Of a stretch of 64,000 bases of DNA, positions 17,809-26,677 are shown one piece after another. Below the pieces are notes generated by a model. That model had not been told where the DNA came from. It saw only the letters and a list, made by a program, of their open reading frames with translations, and ran no database searches. This DNA comes from Bacteroidales bacterium (GTDB lineage: Bacteria > Bacteroidota > Bacteroidia > Bacteroidales > UBA12077). The stretch lies in contig JAEINU010000005.1 in assembly GCA_016342685.1 (NCBI GenBank), positions 62,001-126,000 on the forward strand, read 5' to 3'. The position numbers and the translations under genes were made by a program. Position 1 is the first letter of the stretch; every line of letters starts with the position of its first letter.

Positions 17809-18990
17809 ATGGATAATACAGATAAAGATATAATTGATCAACAACAAAATACAAATCCCTCTTCATGCAAATGTAATAATACTGAATGCTGTAGTAAGCT
17901 TCAAACTTTTGATTGGTTAGGAGATTTACCTGCCTCAATGCAAAAGGCTGACATTGTTGAAGTAAGATTTAAGAATACACGAAAAGAATTCTTCATAAAC
18001 GCAAATGGCTTGCGATTAAATAAAGGAGATTTGGTTGCTGTTGAAGCTTCTCCAGGACACGATATTGGAATTGTTTCCTTAACCGGTGAAATTGTAAAAT
18101 TTCAGTTGCGTAAACATCATGTTTCACCTGATAAACAGGAGTTTAAGAAGGTTTATCGAAAAGCAAAAGCAGCCGATCTTGAAAAGTGGTACGAGGCTAC
18201 CTCGCTTGAAGATAATACTATGCTTGAAACTCGGAAAATAGCTTCAGAGTTAAAATTAGAAATGAAAATTGGTGATGTTGAGTATCAGGGTGATAGAACA
18301 AAAGCTATATTTTATTATATTGCCGATGAACGGGTTGATTTTCGAGAGTTAATTAAGATACTTGCCGAAAAATTCAAGATTCGTATTGAAATGCGTCAAA
18401 TTGGAGCTCGTCAGGAAGCGGGACGAATAGGAGGAATTGGTTCGTGCGGACGAGAGTTGTGTTGTTCTACCTGGATAACAAATTTTGTATCCGTAACAAC
18501 AAATTCGGCTCGTTATCAGGAAATATCCTTGAACCCACAGAAACTTGCCGGTCAGTGCGGGAAGTTGAAATGTTGTTTAAACTACGAACTAGACTGTTAC
18601 GTTGATGCGCAAAAAGACTTCCCTTCAAAAGATACCGTGTTGGAAACAGCTATGGGGCAGGCTCATCATGCTAAAACAGACATTTTTAGAGGAATTTTAT
18701 GGTATACATTCGATCCAATAAATATGGTGAATTTTATTCCTGTACATGTCGAGCGTGTTAATGAAATAATTGCTTTAAATAAAAAAGGTAAAAAAGCTGA
18801 CGAACTAGTTGATTTAGAGGTTTTAAAAGAGGATGTGCCATTGGATTTCCAAAATGTGGTTGGAGAGGACTCATTGACTCGTTTCGATGATCAAAAGAAG
18901 AAAAAGAAGAAGAAACCAAACAGGAATTATAAAAAACGCAATAAGAATCGAAATGAAAATCGAAATGAAAATCGACCAGATAAGAAATAG
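17809..18990 (+). CDS. ricT: PSP1/RicT (YaaT) family protein
   Basis: A 393-residue PSP1 C-terminal-domain protein. In Bacillus, RicT (YaaT) partners with RicA and RicF in an Fe-S complex that governs RNA maturation by RNase Y; the role in Bacteroidota is not settled. The conserved cysteine-rich core is visible: GSCGRELCCSTW, then QCGKLKCCLNYELDCY. The N-terminus adds another cysteine pair region (SCKCNNTECCSKL), and the C-terminus is a very basic Lys/Arg/Asn tail. The frame can begin eight codons earlier at a GTG (17785), but the ATG at 17809 is preferred. Its tail overlaps the start of gldH by 26 bases, implying coupled translation. Confidence 0.9.
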   Translation: MDNTDKDIIDQQQNTNPSSCKCNNTECCSKLQTFDWLGDLPASMQKADIVEVRFKNTRKEFFINANGLRLNKGDLVAVEASPGHDIGIVSLTGEIVKFQLRKHHVSPDKQEFKKVYRKAKAADLEKWYEATSLEDNTMLETRKIASELKLEMKIGDVEYQGDRTKAIFYYIADERVDFRELIKILAEKFKIRIEMRQIGARQEAGRIGGIGSCGRELCCSTWITNFVSVTTNSARYQEISLNPQKLAGQCGKLKCCLNYELDCYVDAQKDFPSKDTVLETAMGQAHHAKTDIFRGILWYTFDPINMVNFIPVHVERVNEIIALNKKGKKADELVDLEVLKEDVPLDFQNVVGEDSLTRFDDQKKKKKKKPNRNYKKRNKNRNENRNENRPDKK

Positions 18991-19447
18991 TTTAGTTTTT
19001 TTATTTCTTCTTTTATTAGTTTGGTCATGCGATCCAAATCAAATCTTTGAAAAAAATTATCAATTGCCTAATAATTCATGGGACAAGGATTCTTCAGTAA
19101 CTATAAACGTTGATATTAAAGATACAATAAGTCCCCATAACATCTATATAAACGTAAGGAATACATCAAGATACGAAATGCAAAACTTGTTTCTTTTTGT
19201 AAATGCAACTTCACCAAACGGGATGGTATTAAAAGATACATTTGAGTGTCATTTAGCCGATTCACGGGGAAAATGGACAGGTAATGGGTGGGGTGATATT
19301 TATGACAATCAGTTTATTTACAAACAGAATGTAAGATTTCCTATTTCAGGAACATATAAATTCGAATATATTCAGGCTATGCGAACCGACAAGTTAAAGT
19401 TCATATCAGATATTGGACTACGTATAGAAAAAGTAGAATTTCGTTAA
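18965..19447 (+). CDS. gldH: Gliding motility lipoprotein GldH
   Basis: A 160-residue lipoprotein recognised as GldH, one of the Gld lipoproteins needed for gliding and chitin use in Flavobacterium and conserved more widely in Bacteroidota. The signal ends in LLVWSC, with the lipidated Cys at residue 21, followed by CDPNQIFEKNYQLPNNSWDK. The rest is beta-rich, with family patterns YINVRNTSRYEMQNLFLF and GWGDIYDNQF. The frame extends 26 codons upstream within ricT, but the basic extension is out-of-frame ricT tail. The ATG at 18965 gives a proper signal peptide. The biochemical role of GldH is unknown. Order ricT-gldH-trmB looks like an operon. Confidence 0.87.
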   Translation: MKIDQIRNSLVFLFLLLLVWSCDPNQIFEKNYQLPNNSWDKDSSVTINVDIKDTISPHNIYINVRNTSRYEMQNLFLFVNATSPNGMVLKDTFECHLADSRGKWTGNGWGDIYDNQFIYKQNVRFPISGTYKFEYIQAMRTDKLKFISDIGLRIEKVEFR

Positions 19448-19463
19448 GTAAAAATCAATAAGA

Positions 19464-20162
19464 GTGACAAAAAAGAAATTGGCAAGGTTTGCCGAGATGG
19501 AAACCTTCGATCATGTAGTTCAAGCTTCTTTTGATGAAGTTTTTCAGAAAGATTTTAAGTTAAAAGGTAAGTGGGCAAAAGAATTTTTTAGAAACGATAA
19601 CCCAATAATTCTTGAATTAGGATGTGGGAAAGGCGAGTATTCTGTTGGCTTAGCAAAGCAAAATCCAAATATTAATTATTTAGGAATTGATATTAAAGGT
19701 TCTAGGATGTGGCGCGGAGCAAAAACGGCCTCCGAAGAAGGAATAAAGAATGTTGGATTTATTCGAACACGAATTGGTCTGATAAATTCTTTTTTTGCTC
19801 CTGAAGAAATAGCGGAGGTTTGGGTAACCTTTCCTGATCCACAACTAAAAAAATATTATAAAAGACTTACATCAACTCGGTTTTTGGGGTACTATCAGAA
19901 GTTGCTAAAAAATTATGGAATTATAAATCTAAAAACGGATAGTGCCGAACTTTATGAGTATACAAATAAAGTTGTTGAATTAAATAATCTCGAAGTACTT
20001 GTAAATACAAACGATTTATATAATTCAGGAATTGTTGATAATATATTATCTATTAAAACTTTTTACGAACAGCAGTTTTTAAAGCAAGGAAAGCCTATTA
20101 CATACATTAGATTTAAACTGAATAATTCACTTCAACTTGAAGAACCTAAAGAAGAAGAATAA
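19464..20162 (+). CDS. trmB: tRNA (guanine-N7-)-methyltransferase
   Basis: A 232-residue SAM-dependent enzyme that makes m7G46 in the tRNA variable loop. SAM motif I is ILELGCGKGEYSVGLA, followed by YLGIDIKGSRMW, the TrmB signature VWVTFPDPQLKKYYKRLTS, and an NLKTDSAELYEYT segment. The start is GTG at 19464, with GAG a few bases upstream and a 16-base gap from gldH. The last 26 bases overlap the alkyltransferase-like gene. Confidence 0.95.
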   Translation: MTKKKLARFAEMETFDHVVQASFDEVFQKDFKLKGKWAKEFFRNDNPIILELGCGKGEYSVGLAKQNPNINYLGIDIKGSRMWRGAKTASEEGIKNVGFIRTRIGLINSFFAPEEIAEVWVTFPDPQLKKYYKRLTSTRFLGYYQKLLKNYGIINLKTDSAELYEYTNKVVELNNLEVLVNTNDLYNSGIVDNILSIKTFYEQQFLKQGKPITYIRFKLNNSLQLEEPKEEE

Positions 20163-20487
20163 TGATGGCTTTTTTCATCAGGTTTATGATGTTGCACGAC
20201 TAGTTCCATATGGTCGAGTAACCAGCTATGGCGCAATAGCAAAGTATTTAGGGTCGGCACAATCGGCTCGAATTGTTGGTTGGGCCATGAACGATGCTCA
20301 TTCTCAGAAAGAATTTGTTCCTGCACACCGAGTTGTGAATCGTTTAGGTGTCTTAACAGGAAAACATCACTTTGGAAATTCAAATACAATGAAACAACTA
20401 CTTGAAAACGAAGGAGTAGAAGTAGAGAATGATCAAATCCTTAATTTTCAGAAACACTTTTGGGATCCCATGATCGAATTAATGTAG
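20137..20487 (+). CDS. Alkyltransferase-like (ATL) DNA-binding protein
   Basis: A 116-residue protein with the MGMT DNA-binding fold but without its active Cys. The PCHR motif of O6-alkylguanine transferases is PAHR here (FVPAHRVVNRLG). ATL proteins bind O6-alkylated guanine and flag it for nucleotide-excision repair without repairing it. The helix region VPYGRVTSYGAIAKYLG, containing the Arg finger and Tyr-turn pattern, is typical. The start is TTG at 20137, inside trmB, because no ATG precedes the conserved FFHQVYDVARLVP. The overlap suggests cotranscription with trmB. Confidence 0.88.
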   Translation: MKNLKKKNNDGFFHQVYDVARLVPYGRVTSYGAIAKYLGSAQSARIVGWAMNDAHSQKEFVPAHRVVNRLGVLTGKHHFGNSNTMKQLLENEGVEVENDQILNFQKHFWDPMIELM

Positions 20488-20545
20488 ATTAACTCGCAAA
20501 CAAGATTGTTCCTAATTAATTTATACCCTTAAACATATCGTAAAA

Positions 20546-20579
20546 TTTGTAATGATTTTGTAAATAATAATTATCTTTG
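20546..20579 (+). promoter_or_regulatory. Promoter of mrp-nifU
   Basis: TATCTTTG (20572-20579) forms a good -7 box, with TTTG at 20546-20549, 22 bases upstream, as a -33 element. It is one of the two best-formed promoters in the window. Transcription should start about 40 bases before the mrp ATG. Confidence 0.65.
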
Positions 20580-20624
20580 TTGCGTTAATTTAATTTAAAT
20601 TAAATAAAAATAAGGTAAAATTAC

Positions 20625-21740
20625 ATGTCATATTCAAATCAGCAAATTCTAGATGCCCTAAGAACAGTAAAGCATCCAGAAACAGGTCAAGATATCGTTT
20701 CGATGGGTATGGTCGATGATATTTGGATCAAAGAAAATAAAGCAGGCTTTACATTAAGTTTTAAAAAAAATAACGACCCTTTTAGTGGTTCAATGCCAAA
20801 AGTTTGTTTGCAGGTTTTAGAAACGCAATTTGGGAAAGATTTAGACTTTAACGGGAATATAAAAACAAAGGTGCCAGAAAGAAAAGCTCCACCTCAGAAA
20901 ATACCAACAGAATCAATGAAAGAGGTAAAAAATATAATAGCAGTAGCATCTGGAAAAGGTGGTGTTGGTAAATCTACAGTGGCAACAAATTTAGCAATAG
21001 CATTAGCAAAAACAGGCGCTAAGGTTGGATTAATAGATGCCGATATTTTTGGACCATCTTTACCTAAAATGTTTAATGTTGAAGGACAGAGACCTCATGT
21101 TGAGAAAATTAATGATGTTGATGTGATTACTCCTATTGAAAAATTTGGAGTAAAAATGTTATCAATAGGTTTCTTTATTAATCCTGAAGATGCTTTAGTT
21201 TGGAGAGGTGCAATGGCAACAAGTGCAATTAAGCAACTAATTCAACAAGGTAAGTGGGGCGAGTTAGACTATTTATTATTTGATTTGCCTCCTGGAACAA
21301 GTGATATTCACTTGACTTTAGTTCAGGAAGTTTCGGTAACAGGAGCTGTTATTGTTAGTACCCCTCAGGATGTAGCATTAGCAGATGCCATAAAAGGGAT
21401 TAAGATGTTTACAGGTAAACACATTAACGTTCCAATTTTAGGATTGGTTGAAAATATGTCGTGGTTTACTCCAGAAGAATTGCCAGATAATAAGTATTAT
21501 ATTTTTGGAAAAGATGGATGTAAAAATCTTGCAGAAAAAGAAAATATTCCTTTACTTGGTCAAATTCCAATTGTTCAGAGTATTCGTGAGGGTGGAGATG
21601 AAGGAAAACCAGCTGCAAACGACGAAAAATCAGTTATTGGGAAAGCATTTGCTGAATTGTCAGCTGCTGTTATTAAGGCAACTGAAGATAGAAATGTGAA
21701 TTTAGAGCCAACAAAAAAAGTAGAAATGACAACTAGATAA
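20625..21740 (+). CDS. apbC: Mrp/ApbC family Fe-S carrier ATPase
   Basis: A 371-residue P-loop protein of the Mrp/NBP35 family, which carries or assembles Fe-S clusters. Residues 1-80 form a DUF59/MIP18 domain. The deviant Walker A is ASGKGGVGKST (Lys111, Lys116), followed by LIDADIFGPSLPKMF and LLFDLPPGTSDIH. In place of the usual paired CxxC after ENMS, this protein reads WFTPEELPDNKYYIFG and contains no CxxC anywhere, so it cannot hold a cluster in the standard way. That replacement seems familiar from other Bacteroidota. The gene is 18 bases upstream of nifU, which does have CxxC, suggesting the two work together. Confidence 0.92.
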   Translation: MSYSNQQILDALRTVKHPETGQDIVSMGMVDDIWIKENKAGFTLSFKKNNDPFSGSMPKVCLQVLETQFGKDLDFNGNIKTKVPERKAPPQKIPTESMKEVKNIIAVASGKGGVGKSTVATNLAIALAKTGAKVGLIDADIFGPSLPKMFNVEGQRPHVEKINDVDVITPIEKFGVKMLSIGFFINPEDALVWRGAMATSAIKQLIQQGKWGELDYLLFDLPPGTSDIHLTLVQEVSVTGAVIVSTPQDVALADAIKGIKMFTGKHINVPILGLVENMSWFTPEELPDNKYYIFGKDGCKNLAEKENIPLLGQIPIVQSIREGGDEGKPAANDEKSVIGKAFAELSAAVIKATEDRNVNLEPTKKVEMTTR

Positions 21741-21758
21741 TTAATAAAGCAAATAGAA

Positions 21759-22004
21759 ATGGAAGCAGCAGTAAAACAAGATTTTGTAAAAAGGATTAAT
21801 GAAACAATTGATATGGTTAGACCATATTTAGTTGCAGATGGTGGTGATATTCAATTTGTTGAATTAACTGACGATATGGTAGTAAAAGTACAGCTTTTAG
21901 GAGCTTGTGGTTCTTGTCCATATAGCTTACAAACTCTAAAAAACGGAGTTGAACAAGCAGTTAAAAAGCAAATTCCAGAAGTAAAAGAAGTTGTTTCTGC
22001 GTAA
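21759..22004 (+). CDS. NifU C-terminal domain Fe-S scaffold
   Basis: An 81-residue Nfu-type protein that carries a 4Fe-4S cluster between two subunits and passes it to targets. The cluster motif is LGACGSCPYSLQTLKNG. The N-terminal part (INETIDMVRPYLVADGGDIQFVEL) is typical. It is the second gene after mrp under the same promoter and ends in a strong terminator. Confidence 0.93.
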   Translation: MEAAVKQDFVKRINETIDMVRPYLVADGGDIQFVELTDDMVVKVQLLGACGSCPYSLQTLKNGVEQAVKKQIPEVKEVVSA

Positions 22005-22031
22005 GGTAGAGTTTTACTTCTAAAATTTTAT

Positions 22032-22070
22032 AAAAAAGGTTATTGGAGATTTTCTTCGATAACCTTTTTT
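22032..22070 (+). terminator. Terminator of mrp-nifU
   Basis: A 12-base perfect stem (AAAAAAGGTTAT/ATAACCTTTTTT), with further pairing inside and a T run, lies 28 bases after the nifU stop. Confidence 0.85.
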
Positions 22071-22291
22071 ATATTTAATTTCAATTATGAGTATTATTCT
22101 TAAATTAATGAGCATGTGTTTTTAAGAAATGTAATTAATGATTTAAAATATTTGATTTAAAAGCTTCTTAAAAAAGTATTATTTACTAGTTTTATAGTTT
22201 TCTTTCAAATAATATAATTTGTCTGTTAAATAATATTTTGAAGAAATAATTGTTTCAATAACAAAGAGATATTTACTTAAATAAGTAATTT

Positions 22292-24988
22292 GTGAGTAGA
22301 ATTTTAAAATATAGTTTTTTATTCTTATTTGTGATTTTAATAAGTGCAGCTTGTTCAACAAAAAAGAATACTGCAATTTCAAGGTTTCATCATAGTTTAA
22401 CAACTAGGTTTAATATACTATTTAATGGTACCGAAAGTTTTAAAGCTGGAGTAAAGCGATACGACGATGCGTATATCGACGATTATTCTCAGGTTTTACC
22501 AGTTTTTACTTATGGAGATGAAGCATTGGCATCAAGTATAAAAGGAGAAATGGATCGTACTATTGAAAAATCTACAAAATCGATTCGCTTACATTCAATT
22601 ACTAAAAAACCAGACCAAAGTAATTCATCCTTATCTGAAAAGGATAAAGCATTTTATACTAAAAACGAATACAATATCTATATTGATGAAGCTTACTTAG
22701 TTATGGGTAAAGCCTTCTTCTATCAGGCCGACTATGCAAGCGCAATACGGATTTTTAATCATATAATAAAACAATATGATGAGGACACAAAGTATTTAGC
22801 ATATAATTGGATGATTCGTGCAAATGTTGCGATTAAGGATTTTAGAGAGGCAGGAAAATTGTTAGAATTTTTAGAAACGGAATTTGAATATCCCGAAGAT
22901 CTTAAATATGAATTAAATTTGACTTTTGCAGATTTTTATTTAAAACAACAGAAATATCAAGAAGCTGAACCTTATGTTTTTGAGGCCTTAAATCAGGTTA
23001 AAAATAAAAAGGAAAAGATTCGATTATCATATATACTAGCGCAATTAAAGGAGGAAAGTAATAACATTCAGGAGGCATCGGAGCTTTATAGGCAGGTAAT
23101 TAAACTGAATCCTCCTTATGAAATGACATTTAATGCAACTCTTAAACGAGCTGCGTTATTTGCTGGTGGTAAATCCAAAACCTCTATTAAAGACGATTTG
23201 CTTGATATGCTAAAAGATGATAAAAACATTGAGTATCAGGATCAAATTTACTTTGCACTGGGCGAGTTTGAAAATAGAAATGGTGATCTGAATCAAGCAA
23301 TTGAGTATTATTTACAATCGGCAGGAAGCAGTACTTCAAATATGAATCAAAAAGGAGTTACTTATTTAACTCTTGCAAATATCTTTTTTGATCAAACAAA
23401 ATATTTGGAGTCGCAAGCTTATTTTGACAGTGCAGTTGTCTCTCTTGATAAAGATTTCCCTGGTTACGCAGAACTTTCCAGGAAAAATCAATACTTATCA
23501 AAATTGGTGACAAATCTAAGAACTATTGATCATCAGGATAGTTTACAAGTTGTGGCAAAAATGTCTGAAGCTGAACGAAAGGCATTTATTCAACAAATAA
23601 TACAGAATGTACGACAACAAGAAGTTGAGGAGAGGGAGCTAGAGAATGCAAGGCAGTTGGAAAATATGGGTGGAAATATGCAGACCACAAGGCCAGGGAC
23701 GATGGATCAGAGTGGGAAGTGGTATTTTTATAATACGGCAGCAAAGAGTTTTGGTCAGCCTGAGTTTAAAAGAAGATGGGGTTCAAGAAAACTTGAAGAT
23801 AATTGGCGAAGAAAAAACAAACAAGTGGTTGGTTTTGAGCAGTTTTCTGAGTCGGAATTTTCCGATGAAATTCTTGATCCAAAAGAAGGATTGGACAATA
23901 AAAAACCCGAATATTATGAGGTTGAGCTTCCATTAACTGATTCAGCAATGAATGCATCTCATAAAAAAATACAGAATGCCTTATATAACGTTGGAGAGGT
24001 TTATAGAAACGAACTTAATGATTATTCAATGGCTTTAGATGCTTACAATGATCTTATTAAACGTTATCCGAATAGTGAAAATAAAGTAGCAGCTTATTAT
24101 AGCATATATAAAGTTTACTTAGGGCAGAATAATCTCAGTAAATCCGATGTATATAAGAATATGATAATAAGGAATTATCCTGAGAGCATTTATGCAAAAG
24201 TGTTGCTTGATCCAAATTATTTTAAAGAATTCGAAAAGGCTGAGAATGAAAAGAAGAATTACTATTTGCAAACCCTAGAGCAGTATCGAAATGGTAATTT
24301 TTCGCAGGTAATAAATCGATGCGAAAGTGCATTGCAAAAATATAAGGGTACTGAATATATGCCAAAATATGCATATTTACGAGCTATCTCGATTGGTGAA
24401 TTGTATGGAGTTACCCTATTACAACCTGAGTTAAAAGAAATTGTTAAGAAATATTCGAATGATCCTGTGGCAGCAAGTGCTGATGAGTTGCTGCTAGCTA
24501 TCAAAGAGAATGAGTTAAATAACTTAAAAGATATTAAAATAAACAATGAGCCCGATTCAATAAAAGAAGAAAGTGCTATTGAGAAAATTGTAACACAAAA
24601 AACACTTCAGGAAATTGAAAAGATATATAAACTTAACCTTATTGAGAATCATGTTTTTGCAATAGTCATAACAAATGAGAATGATATAGATCAGCTAAAG
24701 TTTAATGTAATCAATTTTAATCTTGATTTTTACATTCAAAGTAATTATCAGGTAGAAAGTAATGAATTTAACGAGTTTTCTAGTATTGTAACTGTAAAAC
24801 AGTTTAAAAATGCTAAAGCTGGAATGGAGTACTATACAAAATTTCGTTCCGAGATAGAAAGAATATTTAAAGATATTGAGAATCCGGAATACCAATTTTT
24901 TGTAATCTCGAAAACAAATCTTGTTAATTTAACTCAAGAAAAAATGGTTAGAGATTATCTATTATTTTATTCAAAAAATTACAAATAA
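22292..24988 (+). CDS. sprE: T9SS periplasmic TPR lipoprotein PorW/SprE
   Basis: An 898-residue lipoprotein with many TPR-like helical repeats, recognised as the PorW/SprE component of type IX secretion and gliding. PorW is thought to connect the inner-membrane motor with the outer-membrane translocon. The signal ends in LISAAC (Cys21) and is followed by the family start STKKNTAISRFHHSLTTRFN. Repeats run from about residue 110 to 400 and again from 560 to 730 (for example YNVGEVYRNELNDYSMALDAY). A low-complexity hinge lies near 430-500. The start is GTG at 22292; no ATG fits. A separate short C-terminal domain (residues 770-898) resembles part of the same family. The next gene is porX. Confidence 0.87.
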   Translation: MSRILKYSFLFLFVILISAACSTKKNTAISRFHHSLTTRFNILFNGTESFKAGVKRYDDAYIDDYSQVLPVFTYGDEALASSIKGEMDRTIEKSTKSIRLHSITKKPDQSNSSLSEKDKAFYTKNEYNIYIDEAYLVMGKAFFYQADYASAIRIFNHIIKQYDEDTKYLAYNWMIRANVAIKDFREAGKLLEFLETEFEYPEDLKYELNLTFADFYLKQQKYQEAEPYVFEALNQVKNKKEKIRLSYILAQLKEESNNIQEASELYRQVIKLNPPYEMTFNATLKRAALFAGGKSKTSIKDDLLDMLKDDKNIEYQDQIYFALGEFENRNGDLNQAIEYYLQSAGSSTSNMNQKGVTYLTLANIFFDQTKYLESQAYFDSAVVSLDKDFPGYAELSRKNQYLSKLVTNLRTIDHQDSLQVVAKMSEAERKAFIQQIIQNVRQQEVEERELENARQLENMGGNMQTTRPGTMDQSGKWYFYNTAAKSFGQPEFKRRWGSRKLEDNWRRKNKQVVGFEQFSESEFSDEILDPKEGLDNKKPEYYEVELPLTDSAMNASHKKIQNALYNVGEVYRNELNDYSMALDAYNDLIKRYPNSENKVAAYYSIYKVYLGQNNLSKSDVYKNMIIRNYPESIYAKVLLDPNYFKEFEKAENEKKNYYLQTLEQYRNGNFSQVINRCESALQKYKGTEYMPKYAYLRAISIGELYGVTLLQPELKEIVKKYSNDPVAASADELLLAIKENELNNLKDIKINNEPDSIKEESAIEKIVTQKTLQEIEKIYKLNLIENHVFAIVITNENDIDQLKFNVINFNLDFYIQSNYQVESNEFNEFSSIVTVKQFKNAKAGMEYYTKFRSEIERIFKDIENPEYQFFVISKTNLVNLTQEKMVRDYLLFYSKNYK

Positions 24989-25101
24989 ATAATAATCTTA
25001 AATCGTATTGGAACAGTGTTTGGTGCTCTGAACCATACTGTATTTTATGGTATAAGAATCATACTACTTTATTTATACAATAACAATAAAAATTATTGCA
25101 A

Positions 25102-26655
25102 GTGAAAAAGCTAAGGATATTATGGACAGACGACGAGATTGACTTGCTAAGACCTCATATATTGTTTCTTGAAGAAAAAGGATTTGAAGTTTTAACAGCC
25201 AGTAACGGCGATGATGCAATAGAAATTGTAATTGCAGAGGATTTAGACTTAATCTTTTTAGATGAGAATATGCCAGGATTAAGTGGTTTACAAACCTTAT
25301 CGATTATTAAGGAAAAAAAGCCAAACATTCCTGTTGTAATGATTACTAAAAGCGAAGAAGAAGATATAATGGACCAGGCAATTGGTTCTAAAATCGCGGA
25401 CTATTTAATAAAACCAGTAAATCCAAAACAAATACTTCTTAGCATAAAAAAGAATGTTGATAACAAAAGACTAATATCAGAAAAAACCGTTTCGGGTTAT
25501 CAATCAAATTTTGGTAAAATTGGTATGCAAATATCAGATGCAAATACTTTTGATGATTGGGCTGAATTGTATAAAAGGCTTGTATATTGGGAACTAGAGT
25601 TGGAGCAGAATCCAGATTCTGGAATGCAAGAAGTATTCCATATGCAAAAATCTGATGCGAATAATGGATTTGCAAAATTTATTAAGAAGAATTACGAGTC
25701 GTGGTTTTCTGGAGAAAAAGAGATGCCATTAATGTCTCCACATCTTTTTAAGGAGAAAATTTTTCCAGAGCTTGATAAAGGACAGAAGGTTTTTGTAATT
25801 GTAATAGATAATTTTAGGTATGATCAATGGAAACTAATCCAACCGCTTATTAGTGATTATTTTACAGTTGAGTCGGAGCAGCTTTATAGTAGTATTTTGC
25901 CAACGGCAACACAATATGCGAGGAATGCAATTTTTGCGGGTTTAATGCCTTATGAAATTGATAAAATGTATCCTCAATATTGGCTGAACGACGAAGAAGA
26001 AGGCGGGAAAAATATGAAGGAAGCTGAATTGTTTGAAACTCAGCTTAAAAGACTTAGTAAGAATTACAAATTTGGCTACGAGAAAATAACTCAGTTAAAG
26101 GCAGGAGAAAAAGTTGTTGAGAATATCAACGATCTGCTAAATAATCAGCTTAATTTATTGGTATACAATTATATTGATATGCTTTCGCATGCACGAACAG
26201 ATATTGAAATGATTCGTGAACTTGCAAACGACGAACCTGCATACAGGTCCTTAACTATATCTTGGTTTAAACATTCGCCTCTTTTTGCCTTAATAAAAGA
26301 ACTCAAAGATCGGGATGTTAAGCTTTTTATTACAACCGATCATGGAACTGTAAGAGTTCAAAATCCTGTAAAAGTTGTTGGAGATAAAAACACATCCACA
26401 AATTTGAGATATAAGAATGGTAGAAACCTGAATTACAATCCAAAAGAAGTGTTCGAAATAAGAGATCCTCATAAGGTACATTTACCAAAATCTAATATAA
26501 GTACGAGCTATATTTTTGCTACAAATGATGATTTTTTGGCTTATCCCAATAATTATAATTATTATGTAAATTATTATAGAAACACATTCCAACACGGAGG
26601 TGTTTCAATGGAAGAAATGATAATACCTTTCATCAAATTAAAACCAAATAAATAA
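25102..26655 (+). CDS. porX: T9SS response regulator PorX (receiver-PglZ)
   Basis: A response regulator of about 517 residues in which a CheY-like receiver is joined to a PglZ/alkaline-phosphatase-fold effector. PorX works with the kinase PorY and a sigma factor to control T9SS gene expression. The receiver (1-120) keeps Asp10-Asp11, the phospho-site Asp54 (IFLDENMPG), Thr82 and Lys104 (LIKPVNP). The PglZ domain shows FVIVIDNFRYDQW, PTATQYARNAIFAGLMP, NYIDMLSHARTD, LFITTDHGTVRV and FQHGGVSMEEMIIP, a complete set of metal-site segments. The start could be TTG at 25096 or GTG at 25102; I favour the GTG, giving MKKLRILWTDDE. No PorY is adjacent. tsaE follows after 22 bases. Confidence 0.93.
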   Translation: MKKLRILWTDDEIDLLRPHILFLEEKGFEVLTASNGDDAIEIVIAEDLDLIFLDENMPGLSGLQTLSIIKEKKPNIPVVMITKSEEEDIMDQAIGSKIADYLIKPVNPKQILLSIKKNVDNKRLISEKTVSGYQSNFGKIGMQISDANTFDDWAELYKRLVYWELELEQNPDSGMQEVFHMQKSDANNGFAKFIKKNYESWFSGEKEMPLMSPHLFKEKIFPELDKGQKVFVIVIDNFRYDQWKLIQPLISDYFTVESEQLYSSILPTATQYARNAIFAGLMPYEIDKMYPQYWLNDEEEGGKNMKEAELFETQLKRLSKNYKFGYEKITQLKAGEKVVENINDLLNNQLNLLVYNYIDMLSHARTDIEMIRELANDEPAYRSLTISWFKHSPLFALIKELKDRDVKLFITTDHGTVRVQNPVKVVGDKNTSTNLRYKNGRNLNYNPKEVFEIRDPHKVHLPKSNISTSYIFATNDDFLAYPNNYNYYVNYYRNTFQHGGVSMEEMIIPFIKLKPNK

Positions 26656-26677
26656 AAAAAATCGTTATATTGCGTAT

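Noticed and set aside
25102-26655. PglZ domain as a phage-defence (BREX) gene
   Set aside because: The receiver-PglZ arrangement without pglX or brx genes is PorX of the T9SS, not a defence system.
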